Positions 55,268-64,000 of a DNA stretch of 64,000 bases are shown here, one piece after another (the first letter of the stretch is position 1; the number at the start of each line of letters is the position of its first letter). The notes under the pieces are model-generated. The model was given only the letters and a program-made list of their open reading frames with translations, did no database searches and had not been told where the DNA came from. Source of the stretch: an uncultured Thermogutta sp. (lineage in GTDB: Bacteria; Planctomycetota; Planctomycetia; Pirellulales; Thermoguttaceae); NCBI GenBank assembly GCA_937128505.1, contig CAKZMM010000176.1:1-64000 (forward strand), read 5' to 3'. Position numbers and translations under genes: made by a program.

Positions 55268-56344
55268 ATGGCTAAGGTCCTGGTAACCGGAGCAAGTGGG
55301 TTTATCGGCTTCAATTTAGTGCAGGAGCTGGTGGAGCGCGGGGATTGTGTCACCGCGTTAGTGCGATCCACCTCTCGGATTGACCGCTTGAAGGATTTGC
55401 CGGTTACCTTGGCATCGGGGGATGTGACGGAGCCGGCGTCGCTTCGGGACGCGGTTGGCGGGCAGGAGATTGTGTACCACATTGCGGGGCTTACGCGGAG
55501 CTTAAGCGCTGGTTGGCTATGGCGGGTTAATGAGGAGGGGGTGCGGAACGTCGCGCAGGCTTGTGCCGACAGTTCTCGGCCACCGGTGCTTGTGGTGGTT
55601 TCCTCGTTGGCTGCGGCGGGACCGGCGCCGAAAGATCGCCCGCGTTGCGAGGACGATCCGCCGCAACCGGTGTCGTTTTACGGGCGAAGTAAGTTGGCCG
55701 GCGAACAAGCCGCCCGAGCTTTTGCCGATGCGGTCCCGATTACCATCGTGCGCCCGCCAGTGGTGTTTGGCCCCGCCGATGTCAACGGTTTACCCATGTT
55801 TCGGACGGTCAAGCGCTGGGGGATTCATCTTGTGCCGGGCTGGGGGCGGCGGCGATATTCGCTGATCCATTCGGAGGATTTGGTCGAGCTTTTTATTCTC
55901 GCTGCTGAAAAAGGGGAACGCCTTCAGCCGAATTCCACCTCAGCGGCCGTTAAGCCCGATCAAACAAGCGGGGCCGCTCAGGAGGTTGCGACGGTCCCCA
56001 CGGAGGGAATCGGCCGCGGGATCTACTTCGCGGCAGGGCCCGAGTATCCCACCTGGGCGGAGCTGGGACAATTGGTGGCCCGAGCGGTGGGACGTCGGAA
56101 AGCCTGTATTCTTCGCGTGGCCAAGCCCGGTGTGTGGATGATTGCCGGCTGCGTGGAATTGCTGGAACGGCTGCGGCGTCGGCCCATGTATCTCGATTTT
56201 GACAAGGCCCGGGAAGTCAATGCAGGCAGTTGGGCCTGCTCGTCGCGGAAAGCCTTTCAGCAGTTAGGATTCGCTCCAAAGGCGCCGTTGTTCGAACGCC
56301 TGCGGCAAACCGCCGATTGGTATCGCGCCCAAGGGTGGCTCTAA
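55268..56344 (+). CDS. NAD-dependent extended SDR (epimerase/3-beta-HSD-like)
   Basis: 358 aa. Rossmann motif V-T-G-A-S-G-F-I-G-F-N at residues 6-16, the usual G-D-V-T near 50, and a conserved Y-G-R-S-K (Y-x-x-x-K) catalytic pair near residue 138 with V-R-P-P-V-V-F-G-P downstream. It resembles HpnA-like or UDP-sugar/steroid-type extended SDRs; the substrate is unknown. A ~30-residue low-complexity Gln/Thr/Ala-rich insertion sits between the substrate-binding parts (about residues 218-250). No signal peptide. Only a weak ribosome binding site (GGAAATGGG, 12 bases away). Confidence 0.88.
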   Translation: MAKVLVTGASGFIGFNLVQELVERGDCVTALVRSTSRIDRLKDLPVTLASGDVTEPASLRDAVGGQEIVYHIAGLTRSLSAGWLWRVNEEGVRNVAQACADSSRPPVLVVVSSLAAAGPAPKDRPRCEDDPPQPVSFYGRSKLAGEQAARAFADAVPITIVRPPVVFGPADVNGLPMFRTVKRWGIHLVPGWGRRRYSLIHSEDLVELFILAAEKGERLQPNSTSAAVKPDQTSGAAQEVATVPTEGIGRGIYFAAGPEYPTWAELGQLVARAVGRRKACILRVAKPGVWMIAGCVELLERLRRRPMYLDFDKAREVNAGSWACSSRKAFQQLGFAPKAPLFERLRQTADWYRAQGWL

Positions 56345-56460
56345 CGCCAGAAAGTGGCTCTCACCCCCGAAAATAATTCTTCGACCAATCAGTCCTCACA
56401 ACCTAAAAAGCTTACTTTCGCCGTATTGAATCGAGCAATGCGGGAAGCTTTCCTTTCCCC

Positions 56461-56631
56461 TCAAAGTCGCCACCCGAAAATCAGTATCGCGGAAACGATG
56501 ATCGCCAAAACCAGGGCCGGTACCCGGCTCTTGTGGGTGGTGGGATCGGTCAGTTTACTCTCGCGTACCGCGTAATAACCCATGGCCAAAAGCACAAGCA
56601 AACTGACCGTCGAGATCAAAGCCTTCGACAT
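56461..56631 (-). CDS. Small two-helix membrane protein
   Basis: 56 aa from the ATG at 56631; the longer frame to 56718 has no better start. Residues 4-20 (L-I-S-T-V-S-L-L-V-L-L-A-M-G-Y-Y) and 37-53 (P-A-L-V-L-A-I-I-V-S-A-I-L-I-F-G) are clearly hydrophobic, separated by a polar loop with charges. No ribosome binding site is obvious. Function unknown; it may be a real small membrane protein because hydrophobicity is sustained and regularly spaced. Confidence 0.5.
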   Translation of the reverse strand: MSKALISTVSLLVLLAMGYYAVRESKLTDPTTHKSRVPALVLAIIVSAILIFGWRL

Positions 56632-57165
56632 AAGTGGTGTGGGGGTTTTCAGTGTGCCGGCAACAGATCGGGAAGCTCTAACGTGAATCCTGCCCCAGTG
56701 ATATGAATTGCGCCCCACTTATAAGAACTATAAGAACTTTTCGGTCGCCATTTTTAGTCCAGTCATGCCTAATAGGTTGGCTTGAGGAGAAGAGGAAAAT
56801 AGATTTCTTGAGCCAGAAGGGGCACTCATAACGGAAGCAGCCCGGGGTCAAAAGAGGTGCTCAGAATTAAAAAAGCACCGAAAGCCAAAACTAGGTATCC
56901 AGAACCTACAGGAGCAAATGAAAAGCTCAAGCCGCCGCGCTGATTACATGGCGGTTTTACCCAGGAGTTTTCTTCCGTCGGTTCCGCCAAACCATCCTCA
57001 GCGCAAGCCGCGGGTATCCCGCCCAAAAAGGGAAAATTGGCAACCACAGCGGAGATTGCCGCCAAAGATCTCGTGCGTTCATCCAAGGATTCTGCCAAAC
57101 GAGGGCCGCGTGGCCCGCACCCCCGTCAGCCAGAAACTTTCAGCAGTTGGTTCAGGGATTCTGGC
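56632..57165 (+). other. Spacer, no confident gene
   Basis: About 530 bases. A minus-strand 90-codon frame at 56826-57098 ends in a hydrophobic stretch but has no ribosome binding site, and the overlapping plus-strand frames are equally open. I call no gene. Confidence 0.4.
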
Positions 57166-58092
57166 CTAAAGCAGACGGGTGCCGGCCTCGACTTGATCGG
57201 CCTCAAACGGCTCGACGTGTACGAGAACCTCAACGACCTCCTGCACCTCGGCAATCAGTCGATCGCGGACGGCCGTCGCAATATCGTGCCCTTCCCGAAC
57301 GGTGATTTCCGGGTCCACCAGGATGTGCAAATCCACATGTACCCCAGGCCCGACATAGCGTGTCCGCAGTTTATGCATCGCCTGAACGCCTTTGGTGCGC
57401 AACACTAGCTGCACCAAATTTTCGACTTGCTCCTCGGTCATGCCACGGTCGGTCAATTCATGAAAGGCGGGAACCGCAACGGTCCAGGCGGCATAGAGGA
57501 TCAAAGCCGCGACAATCACCGTGGCCACATGATCAAGATGGCCCCACTGGGGGTTCAATTGGCTTCCGGCCACAGCAAGAGCAACCGGCAGCGAGCTGAG
57601 GGCATCGGTCCGATGATGCCAGGCATTGGCGATGATCGCCGCCGAGCGAATGCGGCGACCGATCGCCGCGGTCCACCGATAAAGCCACTCCTTGGCAACG
57701 ATCGACACACAAGCGACCACGAAAGCAGGCCAGGTGGGCACCACCGTCTGCCCGGCATGCAGCGCGGAAATAGCCCGATAGGCCAGCCCAATCCCGACGC
57801 TGGCCAATGCCAAGCCAATCAGCCCGGTGATGAGCGTTTCAATCCGCCCGTGCCCGTGCGGATGGCGGCTATCCGCCGGTGCACTCCAAACGCCGGTCCC
57901 TACCAGGACCATCGCATCGGTAAACAAATCCGACAAGCTATGGACCGCATCGGCCACCAAGGCCTGACTGGATGCCGTAATCCCCCACACAAACTTGGCG
58001 AAAGCCAAAAGGGCGTTGACCACCAGCCCCCACCAAGTCACCTGTCGGGCCGCTCTGCTGACGTCGATTTCGGCAAGAACTTCAGAAGGCAC
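57166..58092 (-). CDS. Cation diffusion facilitator (CDF) metal efflux transporter
   Basis: 308 aa from a GTG start, with GCGGAAAG upstream. It exports zinc, iron, cobalt or similar divalent metal from the cytoplasm by proton exchange. Six membrane helices are visible. Metal-site residues are in A-D-A-V-H-S-L-S-D-L-F-T-D (helix 2; D-x-x-x-S-x-x-D variant with His) and N-A-W-H-H-R-T-D-A (helix 5). The H-P-H-G-H-G segment after helix 2 fits the usual histidine loop. The cytoplasmic C-terminal domain is present (about 215-300, with H-V-D-L-H-I). Metal specificity is not clear. It is the only transporter of its kind here. Confidence 0.93.
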   Translation of the reverse strand: MPSEVLAEIDVSRAARQVTWWGLVVNALLAFAKFVWGITASSQALVADAVHSLSDLFTDAMVLVGTGVWSAPADSRHPHGHGRIETLITGLIGLALASVGIGLAYRAISALHAGQTVVPTWPAFVVACVSIVAKEWLYRWTAAIGRRIRSAAIIANAWHHRTDALSSLPVALAVAGSQLNPQWGHLDHVATVIVAALILYAAWTVAVPAFHELTDRGMTEEQVENLVQLVLRTKGVQAMHKLRTRYVGPGVHVDLHILVDPEITVREGHDIATAVRDRLIAEVQEVVEVLVHVEPFEADQVEAGTRLL

Positions 58093-58187
58093 GGACTTTC
58101 CGCGAATTTCAATACTTTCGTTTAGGGTGAACGCATTGGGCTTTCAGTTACCGCAGGATCCACGAGGCACATGTCTTCAAAGTGCCC

Positions 58188-60377
58188 TTAAGGATTTGCA
58201 CTTTCCTGCCGGACAGGAACGATTTCTAGGCGGTCTAACCAGCCCAAGCGCTCGGCCACCTGGCGGGGGTAAACCCAAGCGTCGACCTCGCCCGTTTCAA
58301 GCCAAATCGGACATCGCTCCATGACCATAGCCACCACTTGGGGCAAATCCAAAAAACGCTCTACGTTTAGCACGATGGGACCGTCGCGGTGACGCGCCCG
58401 CAATCCGCTGAGCCGAAGCTCGGCCAGGTTCGGCTCGAAGACCGCCGCATAAAGTGCCCAGCCGGCCGCACTCCCGCGGCCCTCCAGCACCAGCGGCCGA
58501 CTCTCAAACCCGGGCAACCGCCGCACTGCTTGAACGGCGCGACGCACGTCCCAAATCCGCATTCCCTCCACCGATTGGCCCAAAAGCATGAATCGCCGCC
58601 GGATCTGCACTTGTTTTCGTTCATTTGGATTCCAAGCATCCGGACCGATCCCTCTCGGCGGGAAGATGATCAAAGCACCGACCTCGCCGCCCAGCCGGCC
58701 GCAAAGCTGCCGGAAAAGCTCGTCGCTCGGTTCAGGCAACGAGAGCTTCGGCTCCACTCTTGCATCCCCGTCGATTACTCCCGGCAAACCCGCCCGCATT
58801 GCCGCCACAAACCGATCCCAACCCTCCTGATCGACTACCTCCAAAACCACGTTTCCTGCGCTAGCTGCTTCGGAAGCTGTGATCACGTAGCACCGCAGAG
58901 CCACTCCCGGCTGACTCAGAAAATCTACGGCAAGGACCGTCACGCCCTTTCCCGAGGCCCGATAAGTTACCCGCGGATCCGCCGTCGCCGTATCGTGAGG
59001 CCATGCCCGGAAACTTTTTTCCAGCAATAAGCCGTACCACCGCTCGCTTTGGTTTTTCCAACTCTCCAAGGAATCGGGCACCGTCGGCACCGAAGCTGAA
59101 GGGACAAACACTTCGTGAATGGTGGCGTTCAGTTGATCGGCGGGTAATTCCGCAAACACCTTCAGTTGTTCCGGTTGGAAGGGCTTTTCCGCAGGAATTT
59201 CGATCGGCCGCTCGATGCCCTTCAAATGCTTATCGAACCACCGAAATGCCGCTTGCTGAAGCTCTTCGGTATCTTCATGCCGACCTGGATAAAGCGCAAG
59301 CCCCACTTTATCCGCGGCCCCAACAACGGTGTACAAGTTTTTGACCTTTTCAAATAGCCGCTCCACCCCATCCTGCGGAAAGATGTCGTCATTATCCGTA
59401 TTGCCAATCAAAAGGGCCCGCGGCGCTATCAGGGCAGCTACCATCGGATAATCCCACCGATAGGTATTAACGATGTACATGCAGTCGCAGTGGCCCTCCA
59501 CGCAGCCATCCGGCACATGATCGGCCAAATCGGTGATGCCCGCCACAGGAACCGCTGCCTTAACACGCTCGTCAATGGCGGCAATCCACCAACTATAAGC
59601 CCCACCACCACTGCGGCCGGTGACGCCGATTTTTTCGGGATCGACTTCCGGACGCGATTGCAGGTAATCGATTGCCCGCATCCCGTTCCAAGCCTCGACC
59701 CCCGCCGGCGTATACCCGCGGTTATTCCACCACCACATCCCGTAGCGATACGTTCCGTGGTGGATCCCCTCGATTTCGCCGAGTTGAACCGAGTCGATCA
59801 CCAGGCAGACGTACCCCAATCGGGCAAAGCGGACTCCGTGGTGTTGGTACGCACACTTGTTCCCGTAGCTGATCCCCTCCTTGCGCACCCCTGCATGACC
59901 ACACACATAGAGGATGGCTGGCACTCGGCCCGAAAGCTCCTTCGGACGGTACAAGTTGCCGGTCACATAAAGCCGCGGCATCGACTGAAAATAAAGCTTT
60001 TCCACCACAAAATCATCTGTCTCAATGGTACCGGTTACCGTCACTTGCAGGTCGGTCCTCTCCGGAAGGGGATCCAGTCCCAACATCTCCATTAGTTGCC
60101 GACGATACTCCGCCCGTTGAGCCTCCCATGAGGCCCGATCCGGAAGAGGGTTCAAGCAGCGGTCGCCGATCAAAGCGGTTTGCAACTTGAAGTATTCTGC
60201 AAGATGTTGATCGCCGGGTCGGTCCCCCAATTTGATCCAGTCTGGCCGCGGAGCCCCGACCACATTCGAAGCCGCAAATAGCACGGCAAAAAGCATCAAG
60301 GTCCTTTGCACCCAGGGCACAGAAGCCCGCTGTACCCGGATCCCGGTCGAGCTAAATCGAATTGCTCTCAAACCCAT
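58188..60377 (-). CDS. Secreted acetyl-xylan-esterase-like alpha/beta hydrolase
   Basis: 729 aa. A signal region at residues ~25-42 (Q-R-T-L-M-L-F-A-V-L-F-A-A-S-N-V-V-G-A) follows a basic leader. Residues ~70-410 are an alpha/beta hydrolase of the AXE1/dienelactone type: V-C-G-H-A-G near 155, the nucleophile in G-V-T-G-R-S-G-G-G-A-Y-S, the acid in I-G-N-T-D-N-D-D-I-F, and the base in P-G-R-H-E-D-T. Residues ~420-729 are a second, poorly conserved domain that also reads like an alpha/beta hydrolase fold without a clear catalytic triad. It probably removes acetyl groups from polysaccharides outside the cytoplasm, which fits the other secreted sugar proteins. Confidence 0.85.
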   Translation of the reverse strand: MGLRAIRFSSTGIRVQRASVPWVQRTLMLFAVLFAASNVVGAPRPDWIKLGDRPGDQHLAEYFKLQTALIGDRCLNPLPDRASWEAQRAEYRRQLMEMLGLDPLPERTDLQVTVTGTIETDDFVVEKLYFQSMPRLYVTGNLYRPKELSGRVPAILYVCGHAGVRKEGISYGNKCAYQHHGVRFARLGYVCLVIDSVQLGEIEGIHHGTYRYGMWWWNNRGYTPAGVEAWNGMRAIDYLQSRPEVDPEKIGVTGRSGGGAYSWWIAAIDERVKAAVPVAGITDLADHVPDGCVEGHCDCMYIVNTYRWDYPMVAALIAPRALLIGNTDNDDIFPQDGVERLFEKVKNLYTVVGAADKVGLALYPGRHEDTEELQQAAFRWFDKHLKGIERPIEIPAEKPFQPEQLKVFAELPADQLNATIHEVFVPSASVPTVPDSLESWKNQSERWYGLLLEKSFRAWPHDTATADPRVTYRASGKGVTVLAVDFLSQPGVALRCYVITASEAASAGNVVLEVVDQEGWDRFVAAMRAGLPGVIDGDARVEPKLSLPEPSDELFRQLCGRLGGEVGALIIFPPRGIGPDAWNPNERKQVQIRRRFMLLGQSVEGMRIWDVRRAVQAVRRLPGFESRPLVLEGRGSAAGWALYAAVFEPNLAELRLSGLRARHRDGPIVLNVERFLDLPQVVAMVMERCPIWLETGEVDAWVYPRQVAERLGWLDRLEIVPVRQESANP

Positions 60378-61031
60378 GGCATAAGCTCCCCTTCAATGGT
60401 CACGCTGCCCTACCTGCGATCCGCAAGTTTCCTTTACCTTCGCATTGAATTCGCGTGATCTCAGCGTGATAGCAGCTCACACTTTAGCAACGTGATTCCC
60501 TTGGCAAAAGTTGGGAGGAAATTTGGTAAAAAATATTGTCCCGAAATTTAAACGACTTTATTATAAAGCTACTTGGTGATTTTTGCGCGATCGCCGTGTT
60601 GCGACGATAACCCCTGAAATACCTAGCCGACAGGACTGTGCTAGCCCTCCGAGTGGGCCCAATCGAGATTGCTCCGGAATCAAACCCCCGATTTATGCAC
60701 CTTACTGCCTTCCATCCAGTTGATCTGCCTTGATTGCCCCGGAGGGGCGAAAAGTTTTTGTGCTCCCGCTTCGCATATTAGACCCAACCAAGATGCGGCC
60801 GCATTGAAGCCTTCTTAAACACCAAAACCGTGCCCCATTCGCAGTAAGTACACGCAGCTTTTTGGGTCACCCGGTTGCTCGTTAGCCTCCGGTAAATTGG
60901 TAACTATAGCTTCCGGCGGATTGGTAGATTGTGGTGAATCGGTAGATTCTCGCGGATCGGTTTCTAAAGCTCATTTGATTTTTGCTCGGAACGGGCAAGT
61001 AACCTGGGGCGGGCATAAAGGAGGATCGCTG
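60378..61031 (+). other. Spacer before the HzsA-related gene
   Basis: About 650 bases. The segment 60500-60580 is AT-rich (aaatttggtaaaaaatattg) and could hold promoter elements, but I cannot place them. From 60884 to 60970 there are short repeats of the form 'ggattggtagatt' spaced 18-24 bases apart. An open frame runs from 60897 into the next gene, but the strong ribosome binding site at 61017-61024 favours the later ATG. Confidence 0.45.
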
Positions 61032-63758
61032 ATGCGTAGCTACGATTTGCCCCTAGGAAAACGACATTCGAGGCCGGCATTTCACGGACTTGCCCCTCGG
61101 CCGGAATGGAAAAACGAGGCGGCTGATGCCGTAGGCGGGGATGGCGGGCGTTTGCGCCCTAGAACATCCGGCGCCAATCGGGGTTCGCTCAAGGCATGGG
61201 TGTATGCCAATGATTCGGTCGCTGCTTCCACCATGGCTCCCTGGTGCTCTTTAACCGCGTGGGTTGCCTTGCTCATCGTTTTTGTCCCATGCGGAGGAAG
61301 TTGGATTCATTCGGCCGAGGTTAGCCCGGGATTTCAAAAGGGGCCCCTTTTGGAAAAGTTCTTGAATTCGCCAGAGGCCGACTTCGACGAGATCATCTTC
61401 GCCGTACGTGTCCCAGGCCGGGACCATTGGTATGTCACTTTTGGCAACTACTCGGATCATTCCGAGGATCCGGCGCAAAAACTCGGCTTTAAATTCGAGG
61501 ATGGAGTCTACTGGGGCTACGGGGAAGGGGGACGTCTTTGTCGTCTGAACCTCCGTACAGGTGAATTGAAGGTGCTCCTGGAGGATCCCCGCGGAGGTGT
61601 CCGCGATCCTCAGGTCCATTATGATGCTCGAAAGATCCTCTTTGCGTATCGGCCCGGCGGGCAACACGCCTATCATCTTTACGAAATTGAAGCCGATGGT
61701 ACAGGTCTTCGGCAGTTAACTTTCGGGCAAGACGACGAGATCGAGCCCACTTATTGCCCGGATGGGAGCATTGTATTTTGCTCCTCGCGTTGTCAGCGGT
61801 TTGTGAACTGTTGGTATACCCGCGTCGCCACACTTTACCGCTGTGAAGCCGATGGCTCGGGGATTCGGATGCTTTCCAGCAACAATGACCACGACAATAC
61901 GCCTTGGACCTTGCCCGACGGTCGGATCCTCTACATGCGTTGGGAATACGTGGACCGTAGCCAGGTACATTACCACCATCTTTGGGTGATGAATCCCGAT
62001 GGTACCCAGCAAATGGTCTTTTACGGCAACTTTCATCCCGGCGTGGTGATGCTGGATGCCAAGCCGATCCCCGGCACCAAGAAGGTGGTGGCTTCTTTTT
62101 CGCCGGGGCACGGGATGCCGGAGCATTTGGGCTATGTGACGATCGTCGATCCCGCCATGGGCCCCGATCATCTCCCTTCGGCCAAAACCATCACCCGGCA
62201 CCCGCGATGGAAAGACCCCTATGCCTTTAGCGAGGAGTGGTTCCTTGTGGCAAGTCCCCAGGGGATCCACATCATGGACAGTTCGGGCAATGCGGAGTTG
62301 ATCTACCGGTTGCCCGAGGGCGAAAAGCATCTCCAGTGTCACGAGCCGCAACCGCTGCGTCCTCGGCCGCGAGAGCCGGTGTTGGCCAGCCGGGTCAACC
62401 TGGCCAAGGCTACAGGGCGAATGATCCTCGAGGATGTCTACCGCGGGCGAAAAATGCATTCAGTGCCCCGCGGCACGATCACCAAGCTTTTGGTTCTCAA
62501 GCAGCTACCTAAACCGGTCAATTTTTCCGGCGGAATGGAGCCGCTCACCATCGGCGGGTCGTTTACCTTGGCGGAAATCGTGGGCGAGGTGCCTGTGTAT
62601 GAAGATGGCTCTGCTTACTTCGAGGTGCCGGCTTTGCAGTCGCTGTTTTTCGTCGCTCTGGATGCCCAAGAACGGCCGGTCAAGCGCATGCACAGCTTTG
62701 TCACTTTGCAGCCCGGCGAGACGATGAGTTGCGTCGGCTGCCACGAGCATCGCATCCAGACGCCTCACTCCGTTCCGAACGATTTGATTGCCTTGCGATA
62801 TCCGCCCGTGCCCGTCAAGCCCATAGAAGAAGTGCCGAAAGTCTTCGATTTTCCGCGGGATATTCAGCCGATTCTGGATCGCCACTGCGTCGCCTGCCAC
62901 AACCCGGATCGTCGCGAAGGGAAGGTCGATTTAACGGGCGATCGCACCATGTGGTATTCGATTTCTTATTGGACGATGCAAACCCGGGGACTTGTCTCCG
63001 ACGGGCGGAACCGCCCCCAGAGTAGCTATGACCCATATGCGATCGGCAGTTCGGCAAGCCGCCTGATGAGCTTTTTGGACGAAACTCATTATGGCGTGAA
63101 GCTCACAGAACATGAACGCCGGATGATCCGACTTTGGATCGAAACCAGTGCCTGTTTTCCCGGCACTTACGCCGCTCTGGGGTGCGGTCGCTATCCCGTA
63201 CACTTGCCGTATGGGGCCATGATGCAGCGGTGCGGCGAATGTCACGTCAAGGACGTGACGATCAATGGCCAGTCGCTAAAGCGGTTTGTCGCCTCCGGCG
63301 GCTGGGGTGGCGAGCTGGAGCCGCTGTGCAATATTTCCCGCCCGGAGAAGTCCTATTTGCTCCTGGGCCCACTGGCTCGATCGGCCGGCGGATTGGAGCT
63401 ATGCGGCAAGCCGATCTTTCAAGACCGAAACGATCCTCTTTATCAGCACATTCTTGCGGCAATCGAGAATGCTCATCGCCGGCTAGAAGTCGGCAAACGC
63501 TTCGATATGCCGGGCTTTCGACCCAACGAGCATTACATCCGCGAAATGCAGCGGTTTGGGTTTCTTCCCAAAGATTTGAGCCCGGAACAGCCGATCGATG
63601 TCTACGCTGTGGATCGCGCATATTGGGATTCGTTTCTGTATCCGTCGCGCAGCACTTATCCCGGGGCGTTCGAAAACCCTGGAACGCGGCTCAAAACCCC
63701 GGAGCAAGTGGCACAGCATGGAAGCGACGCTGTCTCTTCCCCACCCGAAACCCGGTGA
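61032..63758 (+). CDS. HzsA-related secreted multihaem cytochrome c with beta-propeller
   Basis: 908 aa from the ATG at 61032, preceded by AAAGGAGG seven bases upstream. A long ~65-residue leader precedes a hydrophobic export segment (about 70-90, A-W-V-A-L-L-I-V-F-V). Residues ~100-470 are a beta-propeller with PD40-type turns (L-Y-E-I-E-A-D-G-T-G, L-W-V-M-N-P-D-G-T-Q). The middle domain (~470-570) matches the hydrazine-synthase-alpha-like family: D-V-Y-R-G, P-R-G-T-I, V-P-V-Y-E-D-G-S-A-Y-F and L-Q-P-G-E. Haem motifs are C-V-G-C-H at 567, C-V-A-C-H at 619 and C-G-E-C-H at 734. The family name comes from anammox hydrazine synthase, but related proteins occur widely in planctomycetes with unknown substrates. 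No partner HzsB/C gene is visible. Confidence 0.88.
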   Translation: MRSYDLPLGKRHSRPAFHGLAPRPEWKNEAADAVGGDGGRLRPRTSGANRGSLKAWVYANDSVAASTMAPWCSLTAWVALLIVFVPCGGSWIHSAEVSPGFQKGPLLEKFLNSPEADFDEIIFAVRVPGRDHWYVTFGNYSDHSEDPAQKLGFKFEDGVYWGYGEGGRLCRLNLRTGELKVLLEDPRGGVRDPQVHYDARKILFAYRPGGQHAYHLYEIEADGTGLRQLTFGQDDEIEPTYCPDGSIVFCSSRCQRFVNCWYTRVATLYRCEADGSGIRMLSSNNDHDNTPWTLPDGRILYMRWEYVDRSQVHYHHLWVMNPDGTQQMVFYGNFHPGVVMLDAKPIPGTKKVVASFSPGHGMPEHLGYVTIVDPAMGPDHLPSAKTITRHPRWKDPYAFSEEWFLVASPQGIHIMDSSGNAELIYRLPEGEKHLQCHEPQPLRPRPREPVLASRVNLAKATGRMILEDVYRGRKMHSVPRGTITKLLVLKQLPKPVNFSGGMEPLTIGGSFTLAEIVGEVPVYEDGSAYFEVPALQSLFFVALDAQERPVKRMHSFVTLQPGETMSCVGCHEHRIQTPHSVPNDLIALRYPPVPVKPIEEVPKVFDFPRDIQPILDRHCVACHNPDRREGKVDLTGDRTMWYSISYWTMQTRGLVSDGRNRPQSSYDPYAIGSSASRLMSFLDETHYGVKLTEHERRMIRLWIETSACFPGTYAALGCGRYPVHLPYGAMMQRCGECHVKDVTINGQSLKRFVASGGWGGELEPLCNISRPEKSYLLLGPLARSAGGLELCGKPIFQDRNDPLYQHILAAIENAHRRLEVGKRFDMPGFRPNEHYIREMQRFGFLPKDLSPEQPIDVYAVDRAYWDSFLYPSRSTYPGAFENPGTRLKTPEQVAQHGSDAVSSPPETR

Positions 63759-63820
63759 CCGAGCGCGGCAAGCATTCCGACCCGACGGCGCACCCGCTCC
63801 GACGGAGTCTCGCCGCAAAC

Positions 63821-63904
63821 CCATCTTCATATCAGGCAAACCGATATGGATATGCGGCAAATCGCTATGCCCAGGAGGCAAACGGATATTCGTTTGCGGC
63901 ATAC
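63821..63904 (+). repeat. 21-bp degenerate tandem repeat near the window end
   Basis: Four consecutive 21-bp units with consensus cgatatgnatatgcggcaaac (n = any base); unit boundaries fall at 63841, 63862, 63883 and 63904. Twenty-one is a multiple of three, but no gene is supported across it. It follows the HzsA-related gene in the window's last 240 bases, which otherwise hold nothing recognisable. Confidence 0.82.
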
Positions 63905-64000
63905 GCGGAAAGCCGAACGCAAATGCCGGTTGCTCAAGCGGGGCAATAGCAAGTTCTGAAACCGCTCAAAAAACTCGGGTAGAAGCAGCATCCTCGCATG

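Noticed and set aside
1-64000. CRISPR array or cas genes near the CARF-like protein
   Set aside because: No regularly spaced 25-40-bp repeats with unique spacers are present. The tandem arrays found have 13-21-bp units without spacers, and no cas gene is recognisable in the window.
1-64000. tRNA, rRNA or insertion sequences
   Set aside because: No cloverleaf-type T-loop signature (GGTTCGA context), no rRNA stretches and no transposase-like frame with terminal inverted repeats were seen on reading through the sequence by eye; a tRNAscan/ISfinder search was not possible.

Overview
The window looks like chromosomal DNA of a planctomycete (Planctomycetota; a Pirellulales/Thermogutta-like lineage is my guess). 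The indicators are family-level. There is a very large secreted protein joining a PVC-type 'membrane-bound dehydrogenase' N-terminus, HEAT-like repeats and one CxxCH haem domain (26138-30028). There is an HzsA-related triple-CxxCH beta-propeller protein (61032-63758), two exported Gfo/Idh/MocA oxidoreductases, several secreted carbohydrate-active proteins, and a small two-zinc-ribbon protein. Long spacers separate mostly single genes. I see no rRNA, tRNA, insertion sequence, CRISPR array or cas gene.

Left end (30-2602): a translationally coupled gene pair. The first gene encodes an unrecognised helical protein with a Pro-rich linker and a small C-terminal beta domain. The second encodes what I read as a Lon-like Ser/Lys protease domain fused to a CARF-like nucleotide-sensor domain. 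The Ser160-Lys203 spacing equals the Lon dyad spacing, and a D-x-T-P-G-K-K-E-M motif lies near the C-terminus. This resembles the SAVED-Lon protease CalpL and its partner-cleavage logic, and is the most interesting system here.

3607-10174: an aldehyde dehydrogenase, a secreted beta-helix/SGNH-hydrolase fusion and an exported glycosidase-like protein, suggesting polysaccharide processing. 10738-14163: tandem moeA genes, the second fused to a periplasmic-binding-protein-like domain. A 17-bp tandem repeat precedes the pair and a 16-bp tandem repeat fills the spacer between them; mobA follows at 25480. 14404-15483: an extended SDR. 16089-23386: an overlapping addB-addA pair (double-strand-break repair). 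24102-26169: CCA-adding-type nucleotidyltransferase and mobA. 26138-31533 (minus): the large haem protein and a double-Rid-fold protein.

33276-41990: a secreted (alpha/alpha)-barrel-like protein, an exported aldose epimerase, and the minus-strand operon phoH-pgpH-ybeY-corC, joined by ATGA overlaps or an 11-nt gap. 43292-50376: zinc-ribbon protein, a small basic ORF, two Gfo/Idh/MocA proteins and a uroporphyrinogen-decarboxylase-family protein. 51876-63758: an exported EF-hand/O-methyltransferase fusion with a clear terminator downstream, a small jelly-roll-like protein, an SDR, a two-helix membrane peptide, a CDF metal transporter, an acetyl-xylan-esterase-like hydrolase and the HzsA-related protein.

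A recurring oddity is that many spacers contain degenerate short tandem repeats, each locus with its own unit length (13, 16, 17, 19 or 21 bp). All functions are read from sequence motifs alone; no database search was possible.
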